Source: Rhabdobacter roseus (GTDB lineage: Bacteria > Bacteroidota > Bacteroidia > Cytophagales > Spirosomataceae). From it: 64,000 bases of DNA. Shown here one piece after another: positions 26,562 through 37,483 of the stretch. A program made the position numbers and the translations under genes. Positions within the stretch are counted from its first letter, which is position 1. Each line of letters starts with the position of its first letter. The notes beneath the pieces were generated by a model. The model was not told where the DNA came from. It saw nothing but the letters and a program-made list of their open reading frames with translations, and searched no databases. The stretch covers positions 682,001 through 746,000 of the forward strand of contig NZ_JACHGF010000002.1 in assembly GCF_014202275.1 (NCBI RefSeq). The letters run 5' to 3'.

Positions 26562-26595
26562 AAAAAAAGGATAGAAAGCCTGTGGCTTTCTATCC
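26562..26595 (-). terminator. Terminator after the Q/G-rich gene
   Basis: Perfect 12-bp arms (26569-26580 and 26584-26595) followed on the minus strand by a run of seven T (26562-26568). The orientation shows that a minus-strand transcript ends here, coming from the small gene at 26663-26917. Confidence 0.82.
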
Positions 26596-26662
26596 CTTCG
26601 TTCAGAAATAATCAACTATTGCATTTTGTGTTCAAAATAAAGTAGTCGATTCTTTTCTCAAC

Positions 26663-26917
26663 TTAACGACGCGACTCATCATCCTGATCGGGTTGGCGGC
26701 GTTGTTCATCCTGCTCTCTGAGCATATCTTCTTGTTGTCCTCTATTTTGGTCACCTTGGTCGCCCTGGTTCCGGTTGCCTTGCTGTCCGCCACCACGTTG
26801 CGATTGCTCCTCCTGGTGTCCCTGACGCTGGCTTCCTCCTTGTTGGCTACCACCTTGTTGTCCTTGTTGACGGCCGGCGTTTCCGCTCTGATCGCCTTTG
26901 TTCTGATCTTGTGACAT
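26663..26917 (-). CDS. Small Gln/Gly-rich disordered protein
   Basis: An 84-residue protein in which 25 residues are Gln and 16 Gly; most of the rest are Asp, Glu, Arg, Ser and Asn. It has no signal peptide, membrane segment or known domain and should be intrinsically disordered. A minus-strand terminator lies 67 bases past its stop, which supports real expression in this direction. Function unknown. The opposite strand has a hydrophobic frame in the same place, which I take as a mirror effect of Gln codons reading as Leu. Confidence 0.6.
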   Translation of the reverse strand: MSQDQNKGDQSGNAGRQQGQQGGSQQGGSQRQGHQEEQSQRGGGQQGNRNQGDQGDQNRGQQEDMLREQDEQRRQPDQDDESRR

Positions 26918-27332
26918 GACGGTTAAAGTTTAGTTAATGGTTATTTGTTCGAAGTAGACAGCTTCGTGTCGTCTTCTGATACAGTTTGATAAAACATTTG
27001 TTCCAACACATTGGCACGAGCAGCCAAGCCATTTTTTGTTTTTTTTGCCCACATTGTCCGCATAGTCTGTCTACATCTCATGGTATTTTCTCACCAATGC
27101 TGAGTCAGGCATACTATTTATATGCCAATTTTTTATTAAAATTATTCAATAATTATTGTCTAGTGGCTTTCCATAGGTGAGGTACTTAGCTCCGTATTTT
27201 ATTTAGACGGAGCGCTATCTGAAAATCTTTTCTGTTTTTTTACTTTAAATTGCTGCCAGCAGTAGTAACTTTTATAGGTTTAGGACTTATTATAGCTGGG
27301 TAGAAGGTCCCTCACTAACATTAACCCGTACT
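26918..27332. other. Intergenic region before the GMC oxidoreductase
   Basis: 415 bases, AT-rich in the middle, with no supported gene. It should hold the divergent promoters of the Q/G-rich gene and of the GMC operon. One GGTACTT copy is at about 27181. A TAACTTTT box near 27267 is a weak -7 candidate. I see no tRNA or repeat. Confidence 0.5.
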
Positions 27333-29075
27333 ATGAGTTTTCAGATTAAAGAACAACCCGCTGTTTTTGACGTGTGCATCATTGGCTCAGGAGCAGGGGG
27401 GGGCATGGCCGCTTATCAACTTTCCAAAGCCGGAGCCAAGGTAGCTCTATTAGAAGCAGGCGGGTACTTTGATCCCGCTGATCCTAAATACATCACGCAG
27501 CTTAAGTGGCCTTGGGAGTCGCCCCGTCGGGGAGCCAGCACCACCCGCGCCTTTGGTGATTTTGACGCCGCCTGGGGTGGCTGGGAAATTGAAGGCGAGC
27601 CTTACACCCGTAAAAGTGGTACGCAGTTTGACTGGTTCCGGTCCCGGATGCTGGGTGGGCGTACCAACCACTGGGGACGAATTTCGCTCCGGTTTGGGCC
27701 CAATGATTTTCGCCGGAAAAGCATCGACGGCCTGGGTGAAGACTGGCCTATCACTTACGATGATGTAAAACCCTACTACGATCAGGTAGATAAGCTCATC
27801 GGCGTCTTTGGCTCGGTGGAAAACCTACCAAATGATCCCGACAGCATCTACCTGGCTCCTCCCAAGCCACGTCTGCACGAGCTGTTTATTAAAAAGGCCG
27901 GAAAAAGCGTCAACATTCCGGTGATTCCCTCGCGCTTATCGATCCTGACGCAGGCCATCAATAAAGATCGGGGGCAGTGCTTTTATTGCAGCCAGTGTAA
28001 CCGTGCCTGCCAGGCCTACGCCGACTTCTCTTCCTCGTCGGTGCTGGTCATCCCGGCCATCAAAACCGGGAACGTTACCCTCATCACCGATGCCATGGCG
28101 CGGGAGGTACTTACAGACCCCGCCACCGGGCTGGCCACGGGCGTTTCTTACGTGGATAAAATTAAGCTCACGGAGCATACCATCAAGGCCAAGGTAGTGA
28201 TACTGGCGGCCAGCGCGGCCGAAAGCGCGCGCTTACTGCTGAATTCCAAGTCGGCCCGCCACCCCGGCGGACTCGCTAACTCCAGCGGGGTAGTTGGCAA
28301 GTACCTCCACGACTCCACGGGTGCCTCACGCAGTGCCTTTTTGCCGCACCTCATGGACCGCAAGCGCTACAACGAAGATGGCGTAGGTGGAGCCCACGTA
28401 TACACCCCCTGGTGGCTGGACAACAAAAAACTGGATTTCCCCCGCGGCTACCACATCGAATATGGCGGCGGTATGGGGATGCCGGGCTACGGATTTGGCT
28501 GGGGCATGGAAAATACCAACGGTAAGTACCCCGGCCCCGACGGCCAAATGAAACCCGCCGGGGGCTACGGCGCGTCCCTGAAAGACGACTACCGCCGCTT
28601 CTACGGAGCGTACATCGGCATGGCCGGGCGCGGTGAGGCCGTAGCTACCGCCGACAACTACTGCGAAATAGATCCTAACATGGTAGACCGTTACGGAATT
28701 CCGGTGTTGCGGTTCCATTACAAATGGTCGGATTACGAGCGGAAGCAAGCCAAACACATGCACGAAACCTTTGAGGAAATCATTCATGCCCTGGGTGGAG
28801 TGGCCAATGGCACCAAGCCAGGTCCTGAAAACGACTACGGCCTGGCCGCCCCCGGCCGGATCATCCACGAGGTAGGTACTTCACGCATGGGCAACGACCC
28901 CAAAACCTCTGCCTTAAACAAGTACTCGCAGGCTCACGACGCTAAGAATGTTTTCGTGGTAGACGGCGGAGCGTTCGTTTCGCAAGCCGACAAGAATCCT
29001 ACCTGGACCATCCTGGCGCTTTCGTGGCGGGCTTCTGACTACATCATTGACCAGGTGAAGCAAAAGAACCTTTAA
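27333..29075 (+). CDS. GMC family oxidoreductase
   Basis: A 580-residue flavoprotein. The FAD-binding Rossmann motif VCIIGSGAGGGMAAYQL is near the start with LLEAGG, then GGRTNHWGRISLR; the C-terminal GMC_oxred_C part has HEVGTSRMG and VVDGGAFVSQADKNPT. It also has a Cys-rich stretch CFYCSQCNRACQAY, as in gluconate/sorbitol-type dehydrogenases. It would oxidise an alcohol or sugar in the periplasm or at the membrane. The gene 37 bases downstream encodes its small-subunit-like partner. Confidence 0.9.
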   Translation: MSFQIKEQPAVFDVCIIGSGAGGGMAAYQLSKAGAKVALLEAGGYFDPADPKYITQLKWPWESPRRGASTTRAFGDFDAAWGGWEIEGEPYTRKSGTQFDWFRSRMLGGRTNHWGRISLRFGPNDFRRKSIDGLGEDWPITYDDVKPYYDQVDKLIGVFGSVENLPNDPDSIYLAPPKPRLHELFIKKAGKSVNIPVIPSRLSILTQAINKDRGQCFYCSQCNRACQAYADFSSSSVLVIPAIKTGNVTLITDAMAREVLTDPATGLATGVSYVDKIKLTEHTIKAKVVILAASAAESARLLLNSKSARHPGGLANSSGVVGKYLHDSTGASRSAFLPHLMDRKRYNEDGVGGAHVYTPWWLDNKKLDFPRGYHIEYGGGMGMPGYGFGWGMENTNGKYPGPDGQMKPAGGYGASLKDDYRRFYGAYIGMAGRGEAVATADNYCEIDPNMVDRYGIPVLRFHYKWSDYERKQAKHMHETFEEIIHALGGVANGTKPGPENDYGLAAPGRIIHEVGTSRMGNDPKTSALNKYSQAHDAKNVFVVDGGAFVSQADKNPTWTILALSWRASDYIIDQVKQKNL

Positions 29076-29112
29076 CTTGCCGACTAATTGATTCATTTTT
29101 TAGAGAGAAATC

Positions 29113-29766
29113 ATGAAACGCAGAGATACCCTTAAAGCCCTTACCCTTAGCTCCATGGGCATTGCGGCCATCAATCCGCAGGAGCTATTGGCCGAACGAA
29201 GAGCCCTTGAAACCGACTTGACCGATCCTGATGCTGCCCTGCTCGAGGATCCGATCAAGATTCCGGGCGGACGCCTGAAAGAGGAGGCCATCCGGGATGC
29301 ACGCCTTATGAAGGAGAAATTTTTCACCCCAACGGAGCTGGCTACCCTTACGGTACTTTCTGACATCATCATCCCGGCGGATGCCAAGTCAGAGAGCGCT
29401 TCCAAAGCGGGAGTACCGGCTTTCATTGAGTTTATGGTGAAAGATCAGCCCAACTGGCAAACGCCTTTTCGCGGCGGCCTGCAGTGGCTGAACACCGAGT
29501 CGCGCAAGCGCTTCAATAAGGTATTTACCCAGCTCACCAAAGCCCAGCAAATTGAAATCGTAGATGACATTGCGTATCCCGAAAAGGCCAAACCCGAAAT
29601 GAGCCAGGGGGTTGCTTTTTTTAATATCATGCGCAACTTCACCGCGACGGGCTTTTACACCAGCCAGATCGGCATCAAAGACTTGGGCTACATGGGCAAT
29701 ACGCCCAACCAGTGGAACGGCGTCCCCGACGAGGTACTTAAACAGTACAGCCTCAGCTACGAATAG
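29113..29766 (+). CDS. Gluconate 2-dehydrogenase subunit 3-like protein (Tat signal)
   Basis: A 217-residue protein. The N-terminus KRRDTLKAL followed by a hydrophobic stretch is a Tat signal of the type common in Bacteroidota. The body matches the gluconate 2-dehydrogenase subunit 3 family (FTPTELATLTVLSDIIIPAD). In this family it is the partner that carries the large GMC subunit out through the Tat system and helps its assembly. It is co-directional with the GMC gene. No cytochrome subunit is adjacent. Confidence 0.88.
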   Translation: MKRRDTLKALTLSSMGIAAINPQELLAERRALETDLTDPDAALLEDPIKIPGGRLKEEAIRDARLMKEKFFTPTELATLTVLSDIIIPADAKSESASKAGVPAFIEFMVKDQPNWQTPFRGGLQWLNTESRKRFNKVFTQLTKAQQIEIVDDIAYPEKAKPEMSQGVAFFNIMRNFTATGFYTSQIGIKDLGYMGNTPNQWNGVPDEVLKQYSLSYE

Positions 29767-29910
29767 GCAGGTACCCATTACGTATACGAAACAAATGGCG
29801 AGGGATGTACTTTCCTCGCTATTTTTGTTTTACCTTGCAGGTACTTACACGTACGATAGTCTATGATCGGTGACGTTTTTCCCAGGCGGAAAGAACCCCC
29901 ACTGCTCCGC

Positions 29911-31059
29911 ATGTTTGATCGGAGCTGGCTGCTTTTCTTTCTCCTGATTTTCCAAGTACCCTTTTTGCCTTCCTTCGGGCAATGTCCTCCCGGCAACGAT
30001 ACCCTGGCGCTGAAAGCGACCCTGCTAACGTGCAGCGACGGCAGCGCCAAGCTCATCTTCGACGCCCAACAGCCTACTGCCTACGACAAGCACTGGATCG
30101 ACTGGGGCGACGGCAGCCTCGTAGAGCTACCCAGTACCGCCCGCTTTGGCACCCACACGTATCAGAATCCGGTATCGCGTACCGTGACTTTTTGGGGTAT
30201 GCACACGGCGGGTTTCTGCCGAGGTGCCAAAGCCAGCCTGACGTACCAAACGGCCAAAATCACGGAGAAGCCCGTACTGCACCAGTTCAGCATGGAAAGT
30301 GCCGCTACCGCTGAGCTATCCTTTTCGAATCCGCTGAAATTAGAGGTGGAGCTGCTGCGCCTGACGGACGGGGGTACTTTCGAGTCCACCGGGCGCACCA
30401 GCAAGCAGGAAACGGAGCAAATTCGGGTACTGGTCGACAGCCTTAAAAGTACCTGCTTTAAAGTACAAGCGACCGAAAGTTGCCTGGCTCCCCTGTACCA
30501 GTCGGAGGTACTTTGCTCCGCGCCCCTGCAGCTCACGGCCCAGCCCACGGGCAACCAGCTGAGCTGGCGCATCGCTCAGCTTCCAGCCGGAGCCAAGGTG
30601 ACCCTTGAAAAAGACCGAACTGCCTGGCGGGATGTAACGAGCCTGGGTGCCCAGGCCACGGCCCTTGACGACAACCTCACTTGCGGCCGCGAGCACTGCT
30701 ACCGGATCAAAATCAGCACGGCGACGGGTACTTTCATGTCTCTGGAGCGCTGCCGACATACCCCCGCCGAGCTCTGCGGGGTACTTTCGCCGCTCTACAT
30801 TCCCGATGCGTTCAGCCCCAACGGCGACGGCATCAATGACGTATTACAGCTGAAAGGTGAGGTAGGGAGCGATTTCCAAATGACCATTTTCGATAAGTGG
30901 GGAACCGTAGTATTCCATACCACTACCCTATCTGCTACCTGGGACGGAACATTGAATAACGTCAGCCTGCCGCCGGGTCAGTACCCCTACGTCATCAAGC
31001 TTCAAGATAGCCGGGGAAAAGTATCCCGCCGGACCGGCGCGGTCTTACTAATGCGCTGA
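29911..31059 (+). CDS. Secreted protein with type B T9SS C-terminal domain
   Basis: About 382 residues. I start it at the ATG at 29911, which gives a signal peptide (hydrophobic core, then SFGQC); a longer form from 29863 is possible. A PKD-like segment (DWGDGSLVEL) is near residue 70, and the end is a gliding-motility-associated CTD (FSPNGDGINDV, FDKWGTVVF, LPPGQYPYVI). Such proteins are exported by the type IX system and held at the cell surface. The middle has many Cys and Thr and no domain I recognise. Confidence 0.85.
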   Translation: MFDRSWLLFFLLIFQVPFLPSFGQCPPGNDTLALKATLLTCSDGSAKLIFDAQQPTAYDKHWIDWGDGSLVELPSTARFGTHTYQNPVSRTVTFWGMHTAGFCRGAKASLTYQTAKITEKPVLHQFSMESAATAELSFSNPLKLEVELLRLTDGGTFESTGRTSKQETEQIRVLVDSLKSTCFKVQATESCLAPLYQSEVLCSAPLQLTAQPTGNQLSWRIAQLPAGAKVTLEKDRTAWRDVTSLGAQATALDDNLTCGREHCYRIKISTATGTFMSLERCRHTPAELCGVLSPLYIPDAFSPNGDGINDVLQLKGEVGSDFQMTIFDKWGTVVFHTTTLSATWDGTLNNVSLPPGQYPYVIKLQDSRGKVSRRTGAVLLMR

Positions 31060-31092
31060 AGGTACCTCCTGTTTGAAAGGCCATGTACTTCT

Positions 31093-31186
31093 GTTCGCGT
31101 TATAAACGCGTTTGCTCGGGCGTTCGCGTTACAAACGCGAACGAGCCTAACACGCGAACGAACTTAACACGCGAACGAACCTGAAC
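31093..31186. repeat. CGCGAACG repeat block with hairpin and 17-bp tandem copies
   Basis: A perfect hairpin (9-bp arms 31122-31130 and 31134-31142, 3-base loop) is preceded by a related half-copy at 31093-31110. It runs into three imperfect 17-bp tandem units at 31136-31152, 31153-31169 and 31170-31186, each starting CGCGAACGA. It lies between convergent genes and just before the ABC-F terminator. The origin is unknown; it resembles a short palindromic intergenic repeat. Confidence 0.75.
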
Positions 31187-31195
31187 CTAAAAAAA

Positions 31196-31227
31196 ATCGC
31201 CCCGCCAAACGTAGTGGCCGGGGCGAT
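31196..31227 (-). terminator. Terminator after the ABC-F gene
   Basis: ATCGCCCCG (31196-31204) pairs with CGGGGCGAT (31219-31227); on the minus strand a run of T follows the stem (31189-31195). Confidence 0.8.
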
Positions 31228-31258
31228 AAAAGGATTTCAAGAATGTACTTAAAGTACC

Positions 31259-32932
<1,674 letters not shown>

Positions 32933-33083
32933 TTAGGGCTAATAATAGCCTACTTCCACTCTAATCCAGGAAATAGATGCCGGATTATCACTACTCTACT
33001 GCCCGCATTGCCCACTCAGCTTGAAGTACCTAGAAAGGGGTACTTTGTGGGGAAGTATGCTTCAGGTACCTGTTTTAAAAACG

Positions 33084-33118
33084 CTAACGCCCGCAACCAA
33101 TGGGGCTGCGGGCGTTAG
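33084..33118 (-). terminator. Terminator after the beta-propeller gene
   Basis: CTAACGCCCGCA (33084-33095) pairs with TGCGGGCGTTAG (33107-33118), with a T-rich tract after it on the minus strand. Two copies of the GGTACY motif lie within 40 bases on its left. Confidence 0.78.
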
Positions 33119-33156
33119 GCATATGGTACTGTACCAGGAGGTACCTATATTTAAAA

Positions 33157-34434
33157 TCAAGGAATGACCCGGATGGTATGGCAGCCACGCTCCACACTGA
33201 TTCTTCCGGCTTGTTTTTTCAAACTAGGAGAATCGCCTTTGGCTACACTCCAGAATTCAATACCACCGGTGCGATTGCCGTAGTCGAGGTATTCGTATAC
33301 CGCCACGGCCAGGTTGGAGCCGTCTTTGTCAAAGGCTACACTTTGCGGCAGGATGCCCTCAAAGGGGTAGTCTTGTACTTTGCTTAGGACGCCGTCGCCA
33401 CCTACTTTAAGTAAGGTGAGGGTACTTCCGTTGCCACCCTCGGGTCCTTCCCAGGGCATGGCACTTTTGCCCGCACTGGCCGTCACGATGAGAGTACCGT
33501 CGGGGCTGATCGAAAACGCGCCGGGGTTGAGGCCCACGGGCGTCTGGCTGGCTAGCTTGTGCTCGCCCGAGCCTTCGAGGGCAAAATCAATTACCATTAG
33601 CTCCCCGTCACCCGTTGCTTTTCCTAACGCACCTTTGGTATCTACTACAAAGTAATGCTTGCCGTCGGCCGAGAACTTACCCGAAGCCGGAGACTCGCCC
33701 GCCAGCAACGGCTTGCCCACCATTTCAATATTTCTAAGCTTGCCGCCTTCACGAATAATTTTGTACAAAGCTACTTCTTTGGTTTGTTCCAGGGTAGCCG
33801 CCAGGTAGTTACCGGTGGGGTGCCAAGTCAAGTCGATGATGCGGTTGGTACTATCCAGCGTAGATGGCAGGTACAAGGCGCGCGTCGGCTTGCCCGCGTC
33901 GTCTACTTCGTAGAATACTAATTCTTTGCCGGGAGCGCTGGTAGCGATCATCAGCTCGTTTTTGTACACATCAACCGCCGTGGGGTTCTTCCCTACCGGA
34001 AACGAGAACTTCACTTTTGGAGCCGCCAGATTTACGATATCAACCACGTATAGCTTCTGACCGGCCGGAAATTCTTCCATTACGTTTTTGTACTCATTGA
34101 CGGCATCTTCCGGGCGCATCCGCGCTTCTAGTACGTAGGCCAGGCCACCCGTGGTGGGCACGGCCATGCCTTTGGTGTAGGTTAGGGCCGAGTTAGGAAC
34201 CGGGATTTCACCAAAGGTTTTTCCGCCCCGAACCAACGGAAATTTTATGGAGGTTAATTTGTCTTTTACGGCAGCATCACGGAGTAACTTGCCATCAGCA
34301 AATGCAGAAGCCGCCATGTCAGCGTCCGAAATAGCTACCAGGCCACGGGCATTAAAGGTAATGGGTGAAGTTTGAGCAGCCGCCGGAAGAGCTCCCATGG
34401 CTACCAAACCTGCAAACAATGCGATTTTTTTCAT
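33157..34434 (-). CDS. Secreted beta-propeller protein
   Basis: A 425-residue protein with a signal peptide (KKIALFAGLVAMGALPAAAQ). The body consists of repeated strands with elements such as DLTWHPTGNYLAATL, KFSADGKHYFVVDT and AFSISPDGTLIVTAS, typical of lactonase/YVTN-type seven-bladed propellers. No catalytic residues can be assigned, so it may be a binding or scaffold protein rather than an enzyme. It is a single gene with its own terminators on both sides. Confidence 0.78.
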   Translation of the reverse strand: MKKIALFAGLVAMGALPAAAQTSPITFNARGLVAISDADMAASAFADGKLLRDAAVKDKLTSIKFPLVRGGKTFGEIPVPNSALTYTKGMAVPTTGGLAYVLEARMRPEDAVNEYKNVMEEFPAGQKLYVVDIVNLAAPKVKFSFPVGKNPTAVDVYKNELMIATSAPGKELVFYEVDDAGKPTRALYLPSTLDSTNRIIDLTWHPTGNYLAATLEQTKEVALYKIIREGGKLRNIEMVGKPLLAGESPASGKFSADGKHYFVVDTKGALGKATGDGELMVIDFALEGSGEHKLASQTPVGLNPGAFSISPDGTLIVTASAGKSAMPWEGPEGGNGSTLTLLKVGGDGVLSKVQDYPFEGILPQSVAFDKDGSNLAVAVYEYLDYGNRTGGIEFWSVAKGDSPSLKKQAGRISVERGCHTIRVIP

Positions 34435-34492
34435 ACTAAGGTTAGGTTTGATTTTAGATGGTACTTGATTTATTTTTCTTAATTAGCTACCC

Positions 34493-34533
34493 AAAAGAAG
34501 CCTTGTGGCCCATCAGACCACAAGGCTTCTTTT
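34493..34533. terminator. Bidirectional terminator after the S9 peptidase gene
   Basis: Perfect 16-bp arms (34493-34508 and 34518-34533) with a 9-base loop and T-runs on both strands. Confidence 0.85.
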
Positions 34534-34569
34534 TTGCAATCTACTAAAAATATGGCTAAGGGCCAAAGA

Positions 34570-37392
34570 CTAATCGTATTTCATGTCCCAGCGGTCCTTG
34601 TCCAGGACGCTTCGGCCCTGGCTCATCCAGCTGGGTAGCGGAGCGTCTTTGAGGTAGTGATCAAAGAATTGGTACATCCGTACGCTCAGGTCTTTCATGT
34701 TGGGGCGCTTCGTCAGGTTGTGGTCTTCGTCGTTATAAACGAGCATCCAGGCGGGCTTGTTCAGGCGGCGCAGCGCCGTAAAAAACTCAATACCCTGGTA
34801 CCAGGGTACGGAGCCGTCGGCGTCGTTGTGCATCATCAGCAGGGGAGTCTGAACGCGGTCAGCGTAGAACAGCGGCGAGTTTTCGAGGTAGTACATGGGT
34901 TTTTCCCACAAAGTACCCCCAATGCGGCTTTGCGTTTTTTCGTATTGAAACATGCGGCTCATGCCCGTTCCCCAGCGAATGCCGCCATAGGCACTGGTCA
35001 TGTTGGAAACAATGGCCCCGGCCATCGCGGCCCGAAACAGGTTGGTCTGGGTTATGAGGTAGGCTGTTTGGTACCCACCCCAGCTTTGGCCCTGAATCCC
35101 GATGCGCGCTTGATCCACGTACCCTTTCCGGACCAGATCCAGCACGCCCGTCACGATGCAGTCGTAGGCATTTTTGCCGGGGGTACCTCCTCCGTACACA
35201 ATGTCGGGCACAAACACCAGGTACCCATTGGAAACGCAATACGGAATATTGATCGTAGAGCGGCTGGGCGCGGGCGTGCGGGGTAGATGCAGCGTTTCGG
35301 CATTGCGCTCGTAGTAATAGACCAGCATGGGGTACTTTTGCGTGGGATCGAAGCCTTCGGGCTTGAACAGCAAGCCTTCCAGGCGCACTCCCTGGGCGTT
35401 CATCCAGGAAACCAACTCCACGTTGCCCCAGCGGATGCTGTCCATTTGGGCACTCAGGTTCGTCAGCTTTTGGGGAGTCTTCCAGGCTTGGTCGGTACTG
35501 TAATAAAGCTCGTTGGCCTGCGTATAATTGCCTTTTTGAAAAATATAGGCTTCGGCTTTTTCGGCTTTCGAAAGTGCGCGCGCCGAGTAGTAGGCGGCTT
35601 CTTTTACCAGCACCACGGGTACTTTGCCGCGTGCCGCCCCGGTCAAGCGTAGCAGCCCCGACTCTTTGTCTCTCTCCCAATGCCCGGTGAGGAGCAGCTC
35701 TTTTTCAGGGTGAATAAACGGATCTTCCTCGTCGAGCTCCACGTAGCGGAGGGCTACTTTTTCCTGACGGCCGTAGCCTTGCGTCACTACCAGGGGTTTT
35801 TCTTTGCCGGTAGGGTCTAGCTGCCAAATGTCGTAGCGATCGTACACCCAGAAATACCGGTCGTCGGCCGTCCAGCCCGCGGAGCCGTAGGCATTGGCGT
35901 AGTCGGGTGTGTCGTGTTCTTCGTTGTGGAAAGCCACGGGCAGCCCCTTGGTCAGCTCCACAATCCGGGTACCTTTGATATCATACGCCCTCCAGGCGGT
36001 GTCTCGCTCGTCAAACCAGGTAACGTACTTGCCACCCGGCGACATTTCCGCCCGGCCCACGACGTCCCGTGCGATCGGTGTTTTAGCCCCGGTAGTAGCA
36101 TTGATGAGGTAAAAATCACTATGCCCCAGCTCCCACGAGCTCATGCGCTGGTAGTCCTGGTCGTTGGTACCCAGCAGCTGGGCGTGGTTGGCTTTGTAGT
36201 TGGGAGACACGTAAGGTACCTCCTCCCCGCCCAGCAGCACTTTCTTTTGGGTAGCAATGTCGTAGAGAGCCAGGTAGTTGCGTTCACGCTCGTTTTTCTT
36301 TTGCTTGTCCTGCATGGGTTGCAGCTTACGGTCGGTCCAGCTCCAGACGTCCAGCCGGGGTAGTTCGTCGTCCAGCCGGGTGGTGTCTTTGAGCGAAAGC
36401 GCTGCCAAAGGCGAGGTACCAAAGTACAGCCGTCGGCCGTCGTCCGAGAAGCGGGGCGTGCGGTACTCCGACACCGACCAGCCCTGCGGATACAGCGCTG
36501 TGGTGGTAGTGTCGGCCACCAGGCGGTTGTCTTTGTCTTTGATTTTTCGGTAGTAGAGCGCAAATTTCTTCACCTCCGCTTTGGTACTATCGGCCGAGGC
36601 CATCCACACCGCCTGCTCTCCTTTTTTGTCCAGCCCCAGGTTGAGGTACTGCTGGATGCGCGAGCTGGTGTCCAATTGCATGGTTTTCTGGCTGCTGGTC
36701 TCGAAGGCAAATACCCCCCGCACTTCCGACGAATCGTGCAGCGCCTCCCGCGACAGCAGCACCAAAGTACCTTCGTCGGCCATTTTGTAGTTATTCACGT
36801 AGCTGATCGTCACACTCGTGCCCTCTTTGAGGTTGAGTAAGGTCAGCCGATCGCCTTTGGGCTGTTTCTTGCCTTTAGGTACTTTGGGGGTAGTCCGGGT
36901 CGAGTCTTTCGCGGCCGGTGTAGAAGCCTTGGCATCCGTCAGAATGGCCAGCCAATCGCCTTTCTCTTTGGGAAGACCAAAGGATTTTACCTGCGCAAAG
37001 TACTTACGGGTATTGTTTTCGAGTTGAATCACCACCAGGCTGTCTTTTGGCATCTGTTCGGCCTTCAGCTTTTTCTTTTTAGCCGCGCGTACCGCTTCCA
37101 GCGGGGGTTTTATTTTGGCCACGACGTAGGCACCATCCGCCGAAAAAGTTGCTGCGTACCCTCGGTTCAGCGTAAGTTTTCGGTTTGTGGCAGGTGCTTC
37201 GATCACCAGCGTGCCATCTCCTTCCTGCGGATTTATTTCATAAAGTACCCACTTCCCATCCCGGGAAATATGGGTACTTTGTACCGTCTTCCAGCCGTCG
37301 TAATCATCGTGGGTGAGGGGCCTTTTGCCGGGGATCTGGGCGTTGGATAAAAAAGGGAATAATAAAAAAGGAAGTAGGTAAGCTATTCTCAT
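34570..37392 (-). CDS. S9 family peptidase (prolyl oligopeptidase type)
   Basis: A 940-residue exported serine peptidase. The start at 37392 gives a signal peptide (LLPFLLFPFLSNAQ); longer frames run into the rpsT terminator. A beta-propeller part spans the first two-thirds; the C-terminal alpha/beta hydrolase has nucleophile GQSWGGY, Asp in HNDADGSVPW and His in DEDHNL. It cleaves oligopeptides, probably after Pro or acylated residues, in the periplasm. Such large S9 peptidases are abundant in Bacteroidota. It is a single gene. Confidence 0.9.
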   Translation of the reverse strand: MRIAYLLPFLLFPFLSNAQIPGKRPLTHDDYDGWKTVQSTHISRDGKWVLYEINPQEGDGTLVIEAPATNRKLTLNRGYAATFSADGAYVVAKIKPPLEAVRAAKKKKLKAEQMPKDSLVVIQLENNTRKYFAQVKSFGLPKEKGDWLAILTDAKASTPAAKDSTRTTPKVPKGKKQPKGDRLTLLNLKEGTSVTISYVNNYKMADEGTLVLLSREALHDSSEVRGVFAFETSSQKTMQLDTSSRIQQYLNLGLDKKGEQAVWMASADSTKAEVKKFALYYRKIKDKDNRLVADTTTTALYPQGWSVSEYRTPRFSDDGRRLYFGTSPLAALSLKDTTRLDDELPRLDVWSWTDRKLQPMQDKQKKNERERNYLALYDIATQKKVLLGGEEVPYVSPNYKANHAQLLGTNDQDYQRMSSWELGHSDFYLINATTGAKTPIARDVVGRAEMSPGGKYVTWFDERDTAWRAYDIKGTRIVELTKGLPVAFHNEEHDTPDYANAYGSAGWTADDRYFWVYDRYDIWQLDPTGKEKPLVVTQGYGRQEKVALRYVELDEEDPFIHPEKELLLTGHWERDKESGLLRLTGAARGKVPVVLVKEAAYYSARALSKAEKAEAYIFQKGNYTQANELYYSTDQAWKTPQKLTNLSAQMDSIRWGNVELVSWMNAQGVRLEGLLFKPEGFDPTQKYPMLVYYYERNAETLHLPRTPAPSRSTINIPYCVSNGYLVFVPDIVYGGGTPGKNAYDCIVTGVLDLVRKGYVDQARIGIQGQSWGGYQTAYLITQTNLFRAAMAGAIVSNMTSAYGGIRWGTGMSRMFQYEKTQSRIGGTLWEKPMYYLENSPLFYADRVQTPLLMMHNDADGSVPWYQGIEFFTALRRLNKPAWMLVYNDEDHNLTKRPNMKDLSVRMYQFFDHYLKDAPLPSWMSQGRSVLDKDRWDMKYD

Positions 37393-37420
37393 CGGTTTGT
37401 ATTTAGTGGGTACTGACGAT

Positions 37421-37457
37421 AAAAATAAAAAAACCTCGGCAGCTTTCGCTACCGAGG
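37421..37457 (-). terminator. Terminator after rpsT
   Basis: CCTCGG (37434-37439) pairs with CCGAGG (37452-37457); on the minus strand a T-rich tract follows (37421-37433). Confidence 0.8.
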
Positions 37458-37483
37458 CATTGATTTCTTTGGTAAAGCTGTAA

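Noticed and set aside
26693-26914. Hydrophobic 73-residue frame on the plus strand
   Set aside because: It is the reverse complement of the Q/G-rich gene, where Gln codons read as Leu; the terminator orientation supports the minus strand.
31136-31186. CRISPR-like tandem units
   Set aside because: The units are 17 bp and directly adjacent without spacers, and no cas gene is near.
34859-35680. 273-residue minus-strand frame inside the S9 peptidase
   Set aside because: Alternative frame of the peptidase catalytic domain, which is intact in the main frame.
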